64,000 nt of DNA from Microbacterium hydrocarbonoxydans (GTDB lineage Bacteria; Actinomycetota; Actinomycetes; Actinomycetales; Microbacteriaceae): NCBI RefSeq assembly GCF_900105205.1, contig NZ_FNSQ01000005.1, positions 3,224,001 through 3,288,000 of the forward strand. Reading direction: 5' to 3'. A model generated the notes under the pieces. That model had not been told where the DNA came from, did no database searches, and saw nothing but the letters and a program-made list of their open reading frames with translations. The position numbers and the translations under genes are program-made. Position 1 is the stretch's first letter. Each line of letters begins with the position of its first letter. Positions 36,034 to 45,200 of the stretch are shown here, in pieces.

Positions 36034-37568
36034 GCGTATCCCCCGATCGTCACGATGCGATCGCCGATCTCGATCGCGTCTCCCAGGCGCACCGGCACGC
36101 GCTGGCCCGCGGGGCAGGCGATGCGCTGTCCGTCGCGCACGATCGTCATGCCGTTGGTCGAGTACCGGTCGAGGATCCAGCCGCCGGAGGTCGAGGCGGC
36201 GGCCTCGAAGTGCGTCTTCGAGAGCGACAGCGTCTCGTCGCGGACCGGCACGAGGATCGCACCGTCCTCGGGGCCCGGATTGCGTCCGAAGACCGTGCGT
36301 CGCGACACCGTGACGCGGGTGCCGTCGTCCCAGGTGAAGACCAGTCGATGGCCAGGGATGCTGATGCGCGTCTCCTCGAGATCGTCCTCCTCGGGAGCGT
36401 CTGCGGAAGCGGCGATGCCGGCGGTGGGCGCGGCGGGGGCGGGAGGTGCGGCAGGCGCAACAGGCGCGGCGAACGCCGGCGCGGCGGGGAACGCGGGCGC
36501 CGGCTCCGGTGTCGCGAATGCCGGAGCAGCCGGTCGCTCCGGCGTGACCTGCTGCGACGACGCGCCCTGGGCGGCCGTGCGCGGCGGCGGCGCGTCCACC
36601 GTGATGCCGGGGACATACGCGATGAGTCCGCCGTCATCGGCCGGCTGTGCCGCCGGAGAGGTGTACGCCGGTGCCTCCGCCGGAGCGGATGCGGCCGGTG
36701 CTGCGGATGCGGCCGGTGCGTCGGAGAGGACCGGTGCAGCGGGCTGCGGGGCGGCCGGATACTCGGGTGCCGCGGGAGCCGCGTACTCCGGGGCCGCCGG
36801 AGCCGCGTACTCCGGAGCTGCCGGTGCCGCGAACCCGGGTGCGGGAGGCGCTCCGAAGGGGGCAGCCGGTGCGACGTCAGGCCGTGCGAACGACGGAGCA
36901 GGCGCGCCGCTCTGCGGAACCGGGATGCCGGGGGCAGCGGGTACGGACGGCGGCACCGGGATGCCGGGGATGGCTGGCACGCCCTGCGACGCGGCCGGCA
37001 CGCCCTGCGCGAGCGGGGCTCCCTGCGGAACAGGCGGGGCTCCCTGCGGAACGGGCGGGGCGGCCTGCGGTGCACCCGCGGCACGCGCGTCCGAGGGACG
37101 CGGCGCGTGCGAGGCACCCTCGCCACGAGCATCCAGCATCAGCGACTTCGCGACCTTGTCGTGCCATCCCTGGAAACGACCGGACCCGTCGAACAGCGGG
37201 GTGAAGTATCCGACCACGATCCCCGCGGCGAGACCGAAGATCACGTTGCGCAGGAGCGTGCGACCGAAGCCGAGAGGAGTCCCGTCTTCGGAGATCAGGC
37301 GGAGGCCCTGCGTGCGCATGCCGATGGAGCCCGCACCGGCCTGCATGAACGTGTAGAACACGAACCACCCCAGCAGGACGAGGCTGACGATCGGTCCTCC
37401 GATCACCAGCGTCGCGACGGAGCCCTCGAGCGAGCCGGAGAGGTTGGCGGCGACCACGAGCACGAGCGTCAGGACGACGCCGATACCCCCCGCAATGAGC
37501 GCGTCGATCAGGTAGGCGATCGCGCGCCGGGAGATCGGCGCGATCTGGCCGAACGGGACCTGAGTCAT
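36030..37568 (-). CDS. RDD membrane domain fused to FHA domain
   Basis: 512 residues. Residues 1-140 are an RDD domain with three to four helices (ISRRAIAYLIDALIAGG, GMRTQGLRL). A 270-residue Pro/Ala linker with AAPEYAAP repeats follows, and residues about 415-505 are an FHA domain (TVFGRNPGPE, LSLSKTHFE, STNGMTI). The in-frame extension before the ATG at 37566-37568 lies within the transglutaminase-like gene and is not used. Probably a membrane docking point for a phosphorylated partner. Confidence 0.87.
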   Translation of the reverse strand: MTQVPFGQIAPISRRAIAYLIDALIAGGIGVVLTLVLVVAANLSGSLEGSVATLVIGGPIVSLVLLGWFVFYTFMQAGAGSIGMRTQGLRLISEDGTPLGFGRTLLRNVIFGLAAGIVVGYFTPLFDGSGRFQGWHDKVAKSLMLDARGEGASHAPRPSDARAAGAPQAAPPVPQGAPPVPQGAPLAQGVPAASQGVPAIPGIPVPPSVPAAPGIPVPQSGAPAPSFARPDVAPAAPFGAPPAPGFAAPAAPEYAAPAAPEYAAPAAPEYPAAPQPAAPVLSDAPAASAAPAASAPAEAPAYTSPAAQPADDGGLIAYVPGITVDAPPPRTAAQGASSQQVTPERPAAPAFATPEPAPAFPAAPAFAAPVAPAAPPAPAAPTAGIAASADAPEEDDLEETRISIPGHRLVFTWDDGTRVTVSRRTVFGRNPGPEDGAILVPVRDETLSLSKTHFEAAASTSGGWILDRYSTNGMTIVRDGQRIACPAGQRVPVRLGDAIEIGDRIVTIGGYA

Positions 37569-39970
37569 GGTGTCTCGCTCTCGGGTGAGGTGGACGTCGT
37601 CGTACGAGTGCTGCTCTTGATGGTGCCAGGTTCGCGCCGGACGCGCGCGGCCGCGGCGTCCTTGAGGTTCTGCAGCCCCGTCGACACGGCGGTGCCGCCC
37701 ATCAGGGATCGCAGGCTCAGCCGCGCCTTCGTGCGCTTCCAGAATCCGGCGTCCTTGCCGAGGCCGCCGACGATCGTGTCGACCTCCGCCCAGAACGCCT
37801 CGACCTCTTCGGCGCTCGGCTCCGAGGGGCCGAACACCTCGGCATCCGCCCGCTGGGCGAGGGTGGTGACCTGCGGAAGCGTGAGGGTCTCGGCGACCGT
37901 CGCCGCCTCTTCTGTCCGCGTGCCACCGGGAGCGATCCGCGCGCCGTAGTCGACGGCGCGATCGGCCAGCTCGTCCCATCCGCCGCTGATGCGGTCGGCC
38001 GCACGCTCCGCCTGACGCCGTGCGCGTCTTCTGGCAGCCTTCCAGGCGCCGATGAGGATGAACGGCGAGGCCAACAGAGCGAGGATCGCCAGCGAGATGC
38101 CGCCGATCGCGAGGATCGCGCCGATGATGCCCAGGATGTTGAGCGTCTCGTCGTCGCCCTTGCGGTCGTCGGGAAGCGTCGGAGGAAGATCGACCGGCTC
38201 CTGCGGCGGGGGCGGCGGCTGCAGCACCTGCGGCTTGGGGTCGACACGAGGCTTGGTGTTCTGGTCGTTGGGGACCTTGTCCTCGGGCGGCGTCGGGTTG
38301 AAGGTGAGCCAGCCGACGCCCTCGAAGTTGACCTCGACCCAGGCGTGCACGTTGTCGCCCGTCGCCTCGAAGACCGCTTCGCCTTGCTTGTCCTCATCGG
38401 GGTAGAAGCCCATCACGACGCGCGCCGGGATGCCGACCTCACGCGCCAGGAGCGCCATCGCCACGGCGTACTGCTCGTCGTCGCCGATCATCTGGTCGCC
38501 GCCGATCAGCGTCGAGATGCGCTCGGCGGTGTGCCCTGCCCGCGACAGCACCTCTCCTTCGAGACCATGGCTGAAGAACCCGCCGTCCGCGAGGAAGGTC
38601 TCCAATGCCCGCACCTGCTCGATGGGCGACTCCGCATCGGCGACCGTCTCGGACGCGAGCGAGGTCAGCTCCTCCGGCACGTTGCTCTGCGTCGGCAGCG
38701 GCACGGTGCCGAACTTCACCTCCGCGAGCTGGGTGTCGTCGAGCTCGCTCGGGATCACGGTGTCGACCGTGTAGGTGTCGCCGGCCGCGAGCTTCGACGT
38801 CACGACCGCGGTGCCGGTCTCGACGTTGTAGTACGCCGACCGCCGCAGCTCCTCCGCACGTTCGCCGGTGAACTCGATCTGCGAGACGGCTCCGGCATCG
38901 GGCAGCCAGACGCTCCGGTACTCGTCGACCTCGACCTTGAGGGTCACCGGGATGCCCTCGGCATCCGGCGACATGTTGGTGCGGACGGGGCCGAACGCAC
39001 TCGAGGAGCCGGGGCCGCCGTCGGTGACGTTGTAGACCATGCCGTCGAACTGGTCCATGACGGCGATCCGCATGCGGGCGCCCTTCGGCAGACCGCTCAC
39101 GGTGAAGAGCGTGTCCCCGGCCTCGTCGCGCACGTTCTTGCGGAACGCCTGGAGCGGACTCGGGTAATCGCGGATGTTGAACGGCGGGATGATCACGTCG
39201 CGGAAGACATGGCGCGGCTGCACGGGTGCTGCGATCGCACTCGTCGCGACACCGGCGCCACCGGCGATCGCGAGCACCGCCGCGCCCGCGATCAGGCGGC
39301 GCAGACGCATGTGCGAGGCACGGGAAGAGTCCACCTCGCTGACAGAGATCGCGGCGTTCTGAGGTGCCCAGAGCTGACGCAGCGCCAGCCACGCGATGGA
39401 GAGCACCGCGAAGACGAGTCCCTGCAGCACGGGGAACGCGGGCTCGGGGGTGCCGAGGGCGATCACCATCACGAGCATCACGCCGGCCGGCAGCAGCGCC
39501 CACGCGACCTGGCCGAGGCGCAGGGCGAGGGATGCCGTCAGCACCGTGACCACGAGGGTGAGGAGGAACGGCACGAGCAGGTGCCCGTCGGCCGTCGACA
39601 CCGGCGCGACCGTCGTGAGCAGCTGCTTCCAGGACGTCACGGTGCCGATCGCGAGACGCTGCAGCGTGTCGATCGTCGGGATGAACCCGAAGATCGCCGT
39701 GTGCGGGAGCGCGAGAGCGCCGCCGAAGACGAAGTAGACGGCGATCGTCAGGCCGGTGACGATCAGGATGCCCCAGCGACGCCACGCGGCGACGACCGCG
39801 ACGGCCAGCCCGAGGAGCAGCGCGCCGATCGTGCCGGGGAGGTAGGAGGGCCCTGCGAAGGTGGGCCAGAACCCGACGATGGAGACGCCGATCAGCAGCG
39901 CCGTGGCACTCACATCGAGGATCCAGCGTCGGAGCGGCAGTCCGCCCCATTCGGTGGCGAGAGCGGTCAT
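37565..39970 (-). CDS. Transglutaminase-like membrane protein lacking the catalytic cysteine
   Basis: 801 residues. About six or seven membrane helices in the first 260 residues, a transglutaminase-core-like domain outside (about 480-565), one more helix (about 620-655) and a cytoplasmic tail. The core shows GDDEQYAVAMALLAREVGIPARVVMGF and NVHAWVEV, but the expected catalytic Cys is Asp498, the His542 remains and the Asp is Asn558 (FNPTPPE). It matches the TGM gene of PFNA clusters. The start overlaps the DUF58 stop. Enzymatic crosslinking is unlikely as sequenced. Confidence 0.87.
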   Translation of the reverse strand: MTALATEWGGLPLRRWILDVSATALLIGVSIVGFWPTFAGPSYLPGTIGALLLGLAVAVVAAWRRWGILIVTGLTIAVYFVFGGALALPHTAIFGFIPTIDTLQRLAIGTVTSWKQLLTTVAPVSTADGHLLVPFLLTLVVTVLTASLALRLGQVAWALLPAGVMLVMVIALGTPEPAFPVLQGLVFAVLSIAWLALRQLWAPQNAAISVSEVDSSRASHMRLRRLIAGAAVLAIAGGAGVATSAIAAPVQPRHVFRDVIIPPFNIRDYPSPLQAFRKNVRDEAGDTLFTVSGLPKGARMRIAVMDQFDGMVYNVTDGGPGSSSAFGPVRTNMSPDAEGIPVTLKVEVDEYRSVWLPDAGAVSQIEFTGERAEELRRSAYYNVETGTAVVTSKLAAGDTYTVDTVIPSELDDTQLAEVKFGTVPLPTQSNVPEELTSLASETVADAESPIEQVRALETFLADGGFFSHGLEGEVLSRAGHTAERISTLIGGDQMIGDDEQYAVAMALLAREVGIPARVVMGFYPDEDKQGEAVFEATGDNVHAWVEVNFEGVGWLTFNPTPPEDKVPNDQNTKPRVDPKPQVLQPPPPPQEPVDLPPTLPDDRKGDDETLNILGIIGAILAIGGISLAILALLASPFILIGAWKAARRRARRQAERAADRISGGWDELADRAVDYGARIAPGGTRTEEAATVAETLTLPQVTTLAQRADAEVFGPSEPSAEEVEAFWAEVDTIVGGLGKDAGFWKRTKARLSLRSLMGGTAVSTGLQNLKDAAAARVRREPGTIKSSTRTTTSTSPESETP

Positions 39971-41229
39971 GCGAGCACCTTCTGCAGTGCGAGGGGAACC
40001 TGTTCGAGCGCGCCGATCGTGACGACATCCGCATCGCCGATCCGGCGAAGTGCCGGCGCGGAGACCGACCGGTCGGCGACGACCGCCATCACCTTGGCGC
40101 CGTACGGGAGTCGCGAGCACGCGAGCCGAAGATCGTCCGTGCTCACTCGCGAGCCGCAGACGAGCACGACGACGCTTGCGAGCGGCATGGTCCTCGCGAG
40201 CACTCCGGCGAGGTGGTCGATGCCCCCGTCGCGGGGCTTGGAGCTCTCGACGGCCGAGAGCGAGTCGAGCAGCTGCTTGCCGGTGCCGGCTGCCAGCTCA
40301 CGCCCCTGGACCCTGACGTCGACGCGCTGCGAATCGCGGATGGCCCGGAGGCCGATCGATCCGGCGGCCGAGATGGCCAGCTCGAAGTCCTCGTCGGTGG
40401 CGTAGTCGCCGCTGGAGCGCGAGAGCCCGATCACGAAGTGCGAGCGGCGGGTCTCCTCGTACTGGCGCACCATCATGGTGCCGGTGCGCGCGGTGGATCG
40501 CCAGTGCACGTGGCGCAGGTCGTCGCCCGGCTGGTACTCGAGCAGGGCGTGGAACGAGACGTCATCGCGCGAGAGATCCGCCGCGGGCAGCCCCTCGAGG
40601 TCGCGGAGGTAGCCGAGCGACTGCCCGTCGAACAGCACCGTGCGAGGGTGCACGTAGAGGTCGACGGGGTCGTCCCGACGATGGGCGCGCTCGAACAGTC
40701 CGAGCGGATCGCCGCGCACGACGCTCACCGGGCCGACCTTCACGACTCCGCGCTTCTGCGTCGGGATGGCGAAGAGCTCCTCCGCCTCCTCCCCCGGCGC
40801 CAGTCGCTGGATGCCGAACTCCCCTCGGCCGGAACCCACCGGCAGCACGACCCTGGACGGGAGGATCGCCCGTGCACCGCGGTTCGCGAGGGTGAGGGCG
40901 CCGACCGCGCGCTCGCCGACCACGACCCGGGTGCGAGCGAGATCCAGGGAGACGTCGTAGGCCGTACGGCCGATCAGGAAGAGCGCGCACAGCGCGACCG
41001 TGAGGGCGATGACCACCGCGGCGATCGTGAACTCCGCCCATCCGGCCACCTGCCCGAGGATCCAGAAGCCGATCGCGAGGGCCATCAGCACCCAGGCGAG
41101 CGGTCGGATGGCGGCGGCGATCAGACGGAGGCGCACCAGGATGCGCGCGCCGATGACCGCCGCGACGTCACGCCAGCCGGCGTCGCGGTCGATCGGCGCG
41201 GCCGCAGCCGGCAGTGCCTCCGTCGTCAT
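39967..41229 (-). CDS. DUF58 (vWA-like) membrane protein
   Basis: 420 residues. Two helices near the N-terminus (about 38-90), then a beta domain and a vWA-like domain. The DUF58 signature is clear in YQPGDDLRHVHWRSTARTGTMMVRQYEE. Such proteins are partners of MoxR ATPases and may act as chaperone or adaptor modules. It overlaps the MoxR stop by one base (TGATG) and the next gene by four. Confidence 0.93.
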   Translation of the reverse strand: MTTEALPAAAAPIDRDAGWRDVAAVIGARILVRLRLIAAAIRPLAWVLMALAIGFWILGQVAGWAEFTIAAVVIALTVALCALFLIGRTAYDVSLDLARTRVVVGERAVGALTLANRGARAILPSRVVLPVGSGRGEFGIQRLAPGEEAEELFAIPTQKRGVVKVGPVSVVRGDPLGLFERAHRRDDPVDLYVHPRTVLFDGQSLGYLRDLEGLPAADLSRDDVSFHALLEYQPGDDLRHVHWRSTARTGTMMVRQYEETRRSHFVIGLSRSSGDYATDEDFELAISAAGSIGLRAIRDSQRVDVRVQGRELAAGTGKQLLDSLSAVESSKPRDGGIDHLAGVLARTMPLASVVVLVCGSRVSTDDLRLACSRLPYGAKVMAVVADRSVSAPALRRIGDADVVTIGALEQVPLALQKVLA

Positions 41230-42200
41230 CAGGCCGCTGCTCGTGCCTGCGGTGCGGCGACGTTCTCGAGCACGCGCGCGATGACGGAGTCGCTCGAGGT
41301 GCCGGCGAACTCCGCCTCGGCATCCAGGAGCAGACGGTGCTGCCACACCGGACGCGCGAGCGCCTTGATGTCGTCGGGGAGCACGAAGTGACGCCCCTGG
41401 GAGGCTGCGCGGACCTTCGCGATGCGGATCATCGCGATGGCTCCACGCACCGAGACGCCGAGGCGGATCGCCGGGTCCTCACGCGTCGCCTCGGCGAGCT
41501 CGGCGACATAGCGCAACACGGCGGGCTCGACGTGGACCGAGGCGCCGAGGTCTGCCATGTCGGCGACGGCGCTGGTGGTGATGATCGCCGAGAGGCCGGC
41601 CGAGGGGTTGCGGTCCGAGGCACCGGCGAGGATACTCTCGGTGACCGCGAGGTCGGGGTAGCCGATCGACGTCTTGATGAGGAAGCGGTCGAGCTGCGCC
41701 TCGGGGAGCTTGTACGTTCCCGCCTGCTCGATGGGGTTCTGCGTCGCGATGACGAGGAACGGGCGCCCGGTCTCGTGGGTGACGCCGTCGACCGTGACCC
41801 GCGACTCCTCCATGACCTCGAGCAGAGCGGACTGCGTCTTCGGCGAGGCGCGGTTGATCTCGTCGGCCAGCACGATCGACGCGAAGATCGGGCCCTTGTG
41901 GAACTCGAAGCGGTGCGACTGCTGGTCGTAGATCGTGACGCCCGTCACGTCGGACGGCAGCAGGTCGGGCGTGAACTGGATGCGCGTGCTGGTGCCCTGC
42001 ACGGTCGAGGCCAGCGCCTTCGCGAGGCTGGTCTTTCCCGTGCCGGGGGCGTCCTCGAGCAGCACGTGGCCCTCGGCGAGCATCGCGGACAGCACGAGGC
42101 CGACGATCTCGCGCTTGCCCTGCACCGCCTTGTCGATGTTGTCGACGAGGCGCGTGAAAGTGCCGTGGAACCAGGCGGCCTGTTCGGGGGTCATGCTCAT
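41229..42200 (-). CDS. MoxR family AAA+ ATPase
   Basis: 323 residues. Walker A APGTGKTS, Walker B LADEINR, sensor 1 IATQNPIEQ and the arginine finger region LDRFLIK. MoxR proteins act as chaperones that load cofactors or assemble complexes, usually with DUF58 and vWA partners encoded next to them, as here. ATG 42200 or 42194 are both possible; no strong ribosome site is seen for either. It follows the giant FN3 gene by 56 bases. Confidence 0.94.
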   Translation of the reverse strand: MSMTPEQAAWFHGTFTRLVDNIDKAVQGKREIVGLVLSAMLAEGHVLLEDAPGTGKTSLAKALASTVQGTSTRIQFTPDLLPSDVTGVTIYDQQSHRFEFHKGPIFASIVLADEINRASPKTQSALLEVMEESRVTVDGVTHETGRPFLVIATQNPIEQAGTYKLPEAQLDRFLIKTSIGYPDLAVTESILAGASDRNPSAGLSAIITTSAVADMADLGASVHVEPAVLRYVAELAEATREDPAIRLGVSVRGAIAMIRIAKVRAASQGRHFVLPDDIKALARPVWQHRLLLDAEAEFAGTSSDSVIARVLENVAAPQARAAA

Positions 42201-42256
42201 GAGTGTGGGTTTCCCTGTTCTGTGAAGGTCATCGGGTCGCGCCGTCGCCGGTCGCT

Positions 42257-45200
42257 CTAATACCAGACGAGTGCGTCGGCGTAGCGGTTGAGCTCGACGA
42301 TGTAGACGCGGATGGATCGACCCGGGTTGCCGTAGAAGCATCCCAGCTGCACCGTGCCGTTCTCGGGCACGGCCCTTCTCGAGTTGCCGAACCGGCCGCC
42401 GTCGTCGCAGCGCAGCGTGTACGTGCCGGGACTCCGGAAGTTCTCCACCTTCAGCGTCACATAGGCGCAGGTCGGAGTGTCGCACTCGCCGGGCCAGCTG
42501 CCCGACGCGCCCTTCCCGGTCTTGAGCACCTCGGCGGGCGGGTCGCTGGTGCGAGCGGATGCCGATGCCACCGGTGTCCACTGCCCCGCGGAGTCCTGCG
42601 CGCGCACGCGGATGCTGTGCGTCTGCTGGTACCCGTTGCCGACGATGCGCTCACCGCTCTGCTGGGACACGGTCTGCCAGCCGTTGCCGATGTCGATCTG
42701 CGTGGTCTGGATCGCCCGGCCGTTGCCGGTCCCGTTCGAGTTCCAGCTCAGCTTCACCTGGGTGCCGAGGTTGTCTGCGCGGGCGACCGGCGTCGACGGC
42801 GGCCCGTAGGGCACGGCGGTCGCCTGGTTCGACGCGGCGCCGGCGTAGGTGCCGCCGTCGACGCTCGCCACCGCACGGACCCGGATGTTGTAGGTCGTGC
42901 CGTTGGTCAGTCCGCCGATGCGGTTGCCGCTCAGGGTCTGCCAGCTGCCTCCGCCGTTGAGCGTGTACTGGTAGCTGATCTCGCCTTCCCTGGCGCCGTT
43001 GCGCGAGCCCGGGTTGTAGGTGACGTCGACGTAACGGTCGTGCGGCGCGGCGGCGAGGCTGGTCGGCGCACCGGGCGCGACGACTCCACGCCGAGGAGCC
43101 GACATGCCGGACCATTCGCCCCAGCCCGCCTTGTTCTGCGCTCGGATGCGATACGTGTACGGCGTCTCGGAGGTCGGCACCGTGACGGCCTGCGACGTGG
43201 CTCCGGCCCCGGGGGTCATCGTGCGCACGAGGGACGATCCCTCGTAGACCTCCAGCGTGTAGCTGGCGATCGCGTCGCCGTTGGAGTTCGGGGGCTGCCA
43301 GTTCACCTGCATCTGGGCCTGGTTTCCGACCGGCGCGAGCTCGGTCGTCGTGGGCGCACCCGGCGCCATCGGAGGTCCTGCGGGGATCTCCGAGGCCGAC
43401 CAGTTGCTCCAGCTCGACGGCTCGGGGGCGAGGTTGTGGGCCTGCACGCGCACCTGGTAGTTGGAGCCGTTCTCGAGGCCCTCCCAGACGATCGAGTTGC
43501 CCGTGACCTCCTTCTGCGCGACGCCGGACGGCGGCGCAGGAGAGATCTCGAGGGTGTAGCTCTGCACCGGCGAGCCCGGAGTGGTGGGCGTGGTCCAGTT
43601 GACCGTGAGCGACTTGTCGCCGAACTTCAGCGTGGGCGGGTTCGGGGTGTCCGGGCGTGCGTCAGGACGTGCTTCACCGGAGGCGGCCGAGGGCTTGCCT
43701 TCGCCGACGCGGTTGGTCGCCGTCACCTGGAACGTGTACTTGACGTTGTTGGTCAGACCGTCCAGCGTGCAGGTGGTCGACTGGCACTCCTTGGAGTACG
43801 CGTTGCCGTTCACCGACTTCACCGTGTACTTCGTGATCTCGGCACCGTTGTTCGACGGGGCGGAGTAGGAGAGGACGACCGTGCGGTCCTGCACGCTCGT
43901 CACCACGGGAGCGCCCGGTGCGTCGGGAACGCCCTGCACGGTCACCACGACCTGGCCGTTGACCTCGCGGTCGACGTCCTTGGTCGCATCCTGGATGCGG
44001 TAGCGCACCACCATGGTTCCGACGAACGTCGCCGCCGGGGTGACGACCAGCTCGTCGCCCTTCTTGGTCACGGTCCCCATGCCGGCTTCGACGTTCTGGG
44101 ACACGATCTTGAGCGGCGTCTCGGGGAACGGGTTGTAGTCGTTGGCGAGCACGGGCACCGTCACGGACTTGCCCTGGTCGGCTTCCGAGATGGTGTCGGT
44201 GTTGGCGGTCGGCATCGCGCGCGTCGACGCTGAGACGAGCACGGTGACGGTGCCGTCGACCGGTTCGGTCTCACCGTCCGTGACCCGCACGTTCAGGGTC
44301 ATCGCGGTGCCCTTCTTGGCGTCGGACGACGCCTTGACGAGCAGTTCGGAGCCCTTGACCTCGGCGGACACCCCGTCGCCGTCGCCGTCGACGAAGGTGA
44401 ACTCGTGCTTGCCCTCGTCTTCGGGGTCGGGGTCGGTCGTCAGGGCGGCGAGGTCGAGCGACACGGCATCTTCACCGGGCGCGACCTGCATCTGGCTGTT
44501 GACGAAGACCGGCTGCTGGTTGTCCGGCGGCAGCACGTCGATCGGGATGGTCAGCGTGGCCTTGCGACCCTCGGGGTCGTCGGGGCCGTCGCCGTCGGTC
44601 ACCTCGAAGGTGATCGCATCCTGGCCGAAGTAGCCCGCCTTGGACGTGTAGACGAGGTTCTCGGCATCCTGCACGAGGTCGGAGCCGTCGGAGTACACCG
44701 CGGTCACCTTCGCATGCTCGGTGATCCGCGCGGTGCCGCCGCCGGCGACCGTGACGTACTCGGACAGCGGGAGCACCTTGGTCTCACCGCTGATCACCTC
44801 GACGGGCTTCGTGAGGTCGACCATGGGACGCAGGCCCGAGATCGCCGGGACGAAGATGAACGCGGAGGCCTCGAGTCCGTCGCGGTCGGTCAGCGTGTAG
44901 CGGATGAGCTGCTGCTCCTCCTCGACGGTCACCCGCACGGAGCCGTTGTCGAGGGCGGTCGCGCCGTCACCCAGGGTGACCTCGAGCGCATCCGTGGTGC
45001 CGTCGGGATCCTCGTCGTTCTTGAGGATCGGGACGTCGGCGGTGAGGGTGCCGTCCTTGAGGTCTTCGGGGCGTACGCGGTCGTCGCGGGCGACGGGTGC
45101 CTGCAGCGGCACGTTCTCGTCGACGGTGACCTGCAGAGTCGCGGTCGAGGTGGCGCCGCGGGCGTCACGGATCGTGTACTGCAGCGACGTCTCGAGCGAC

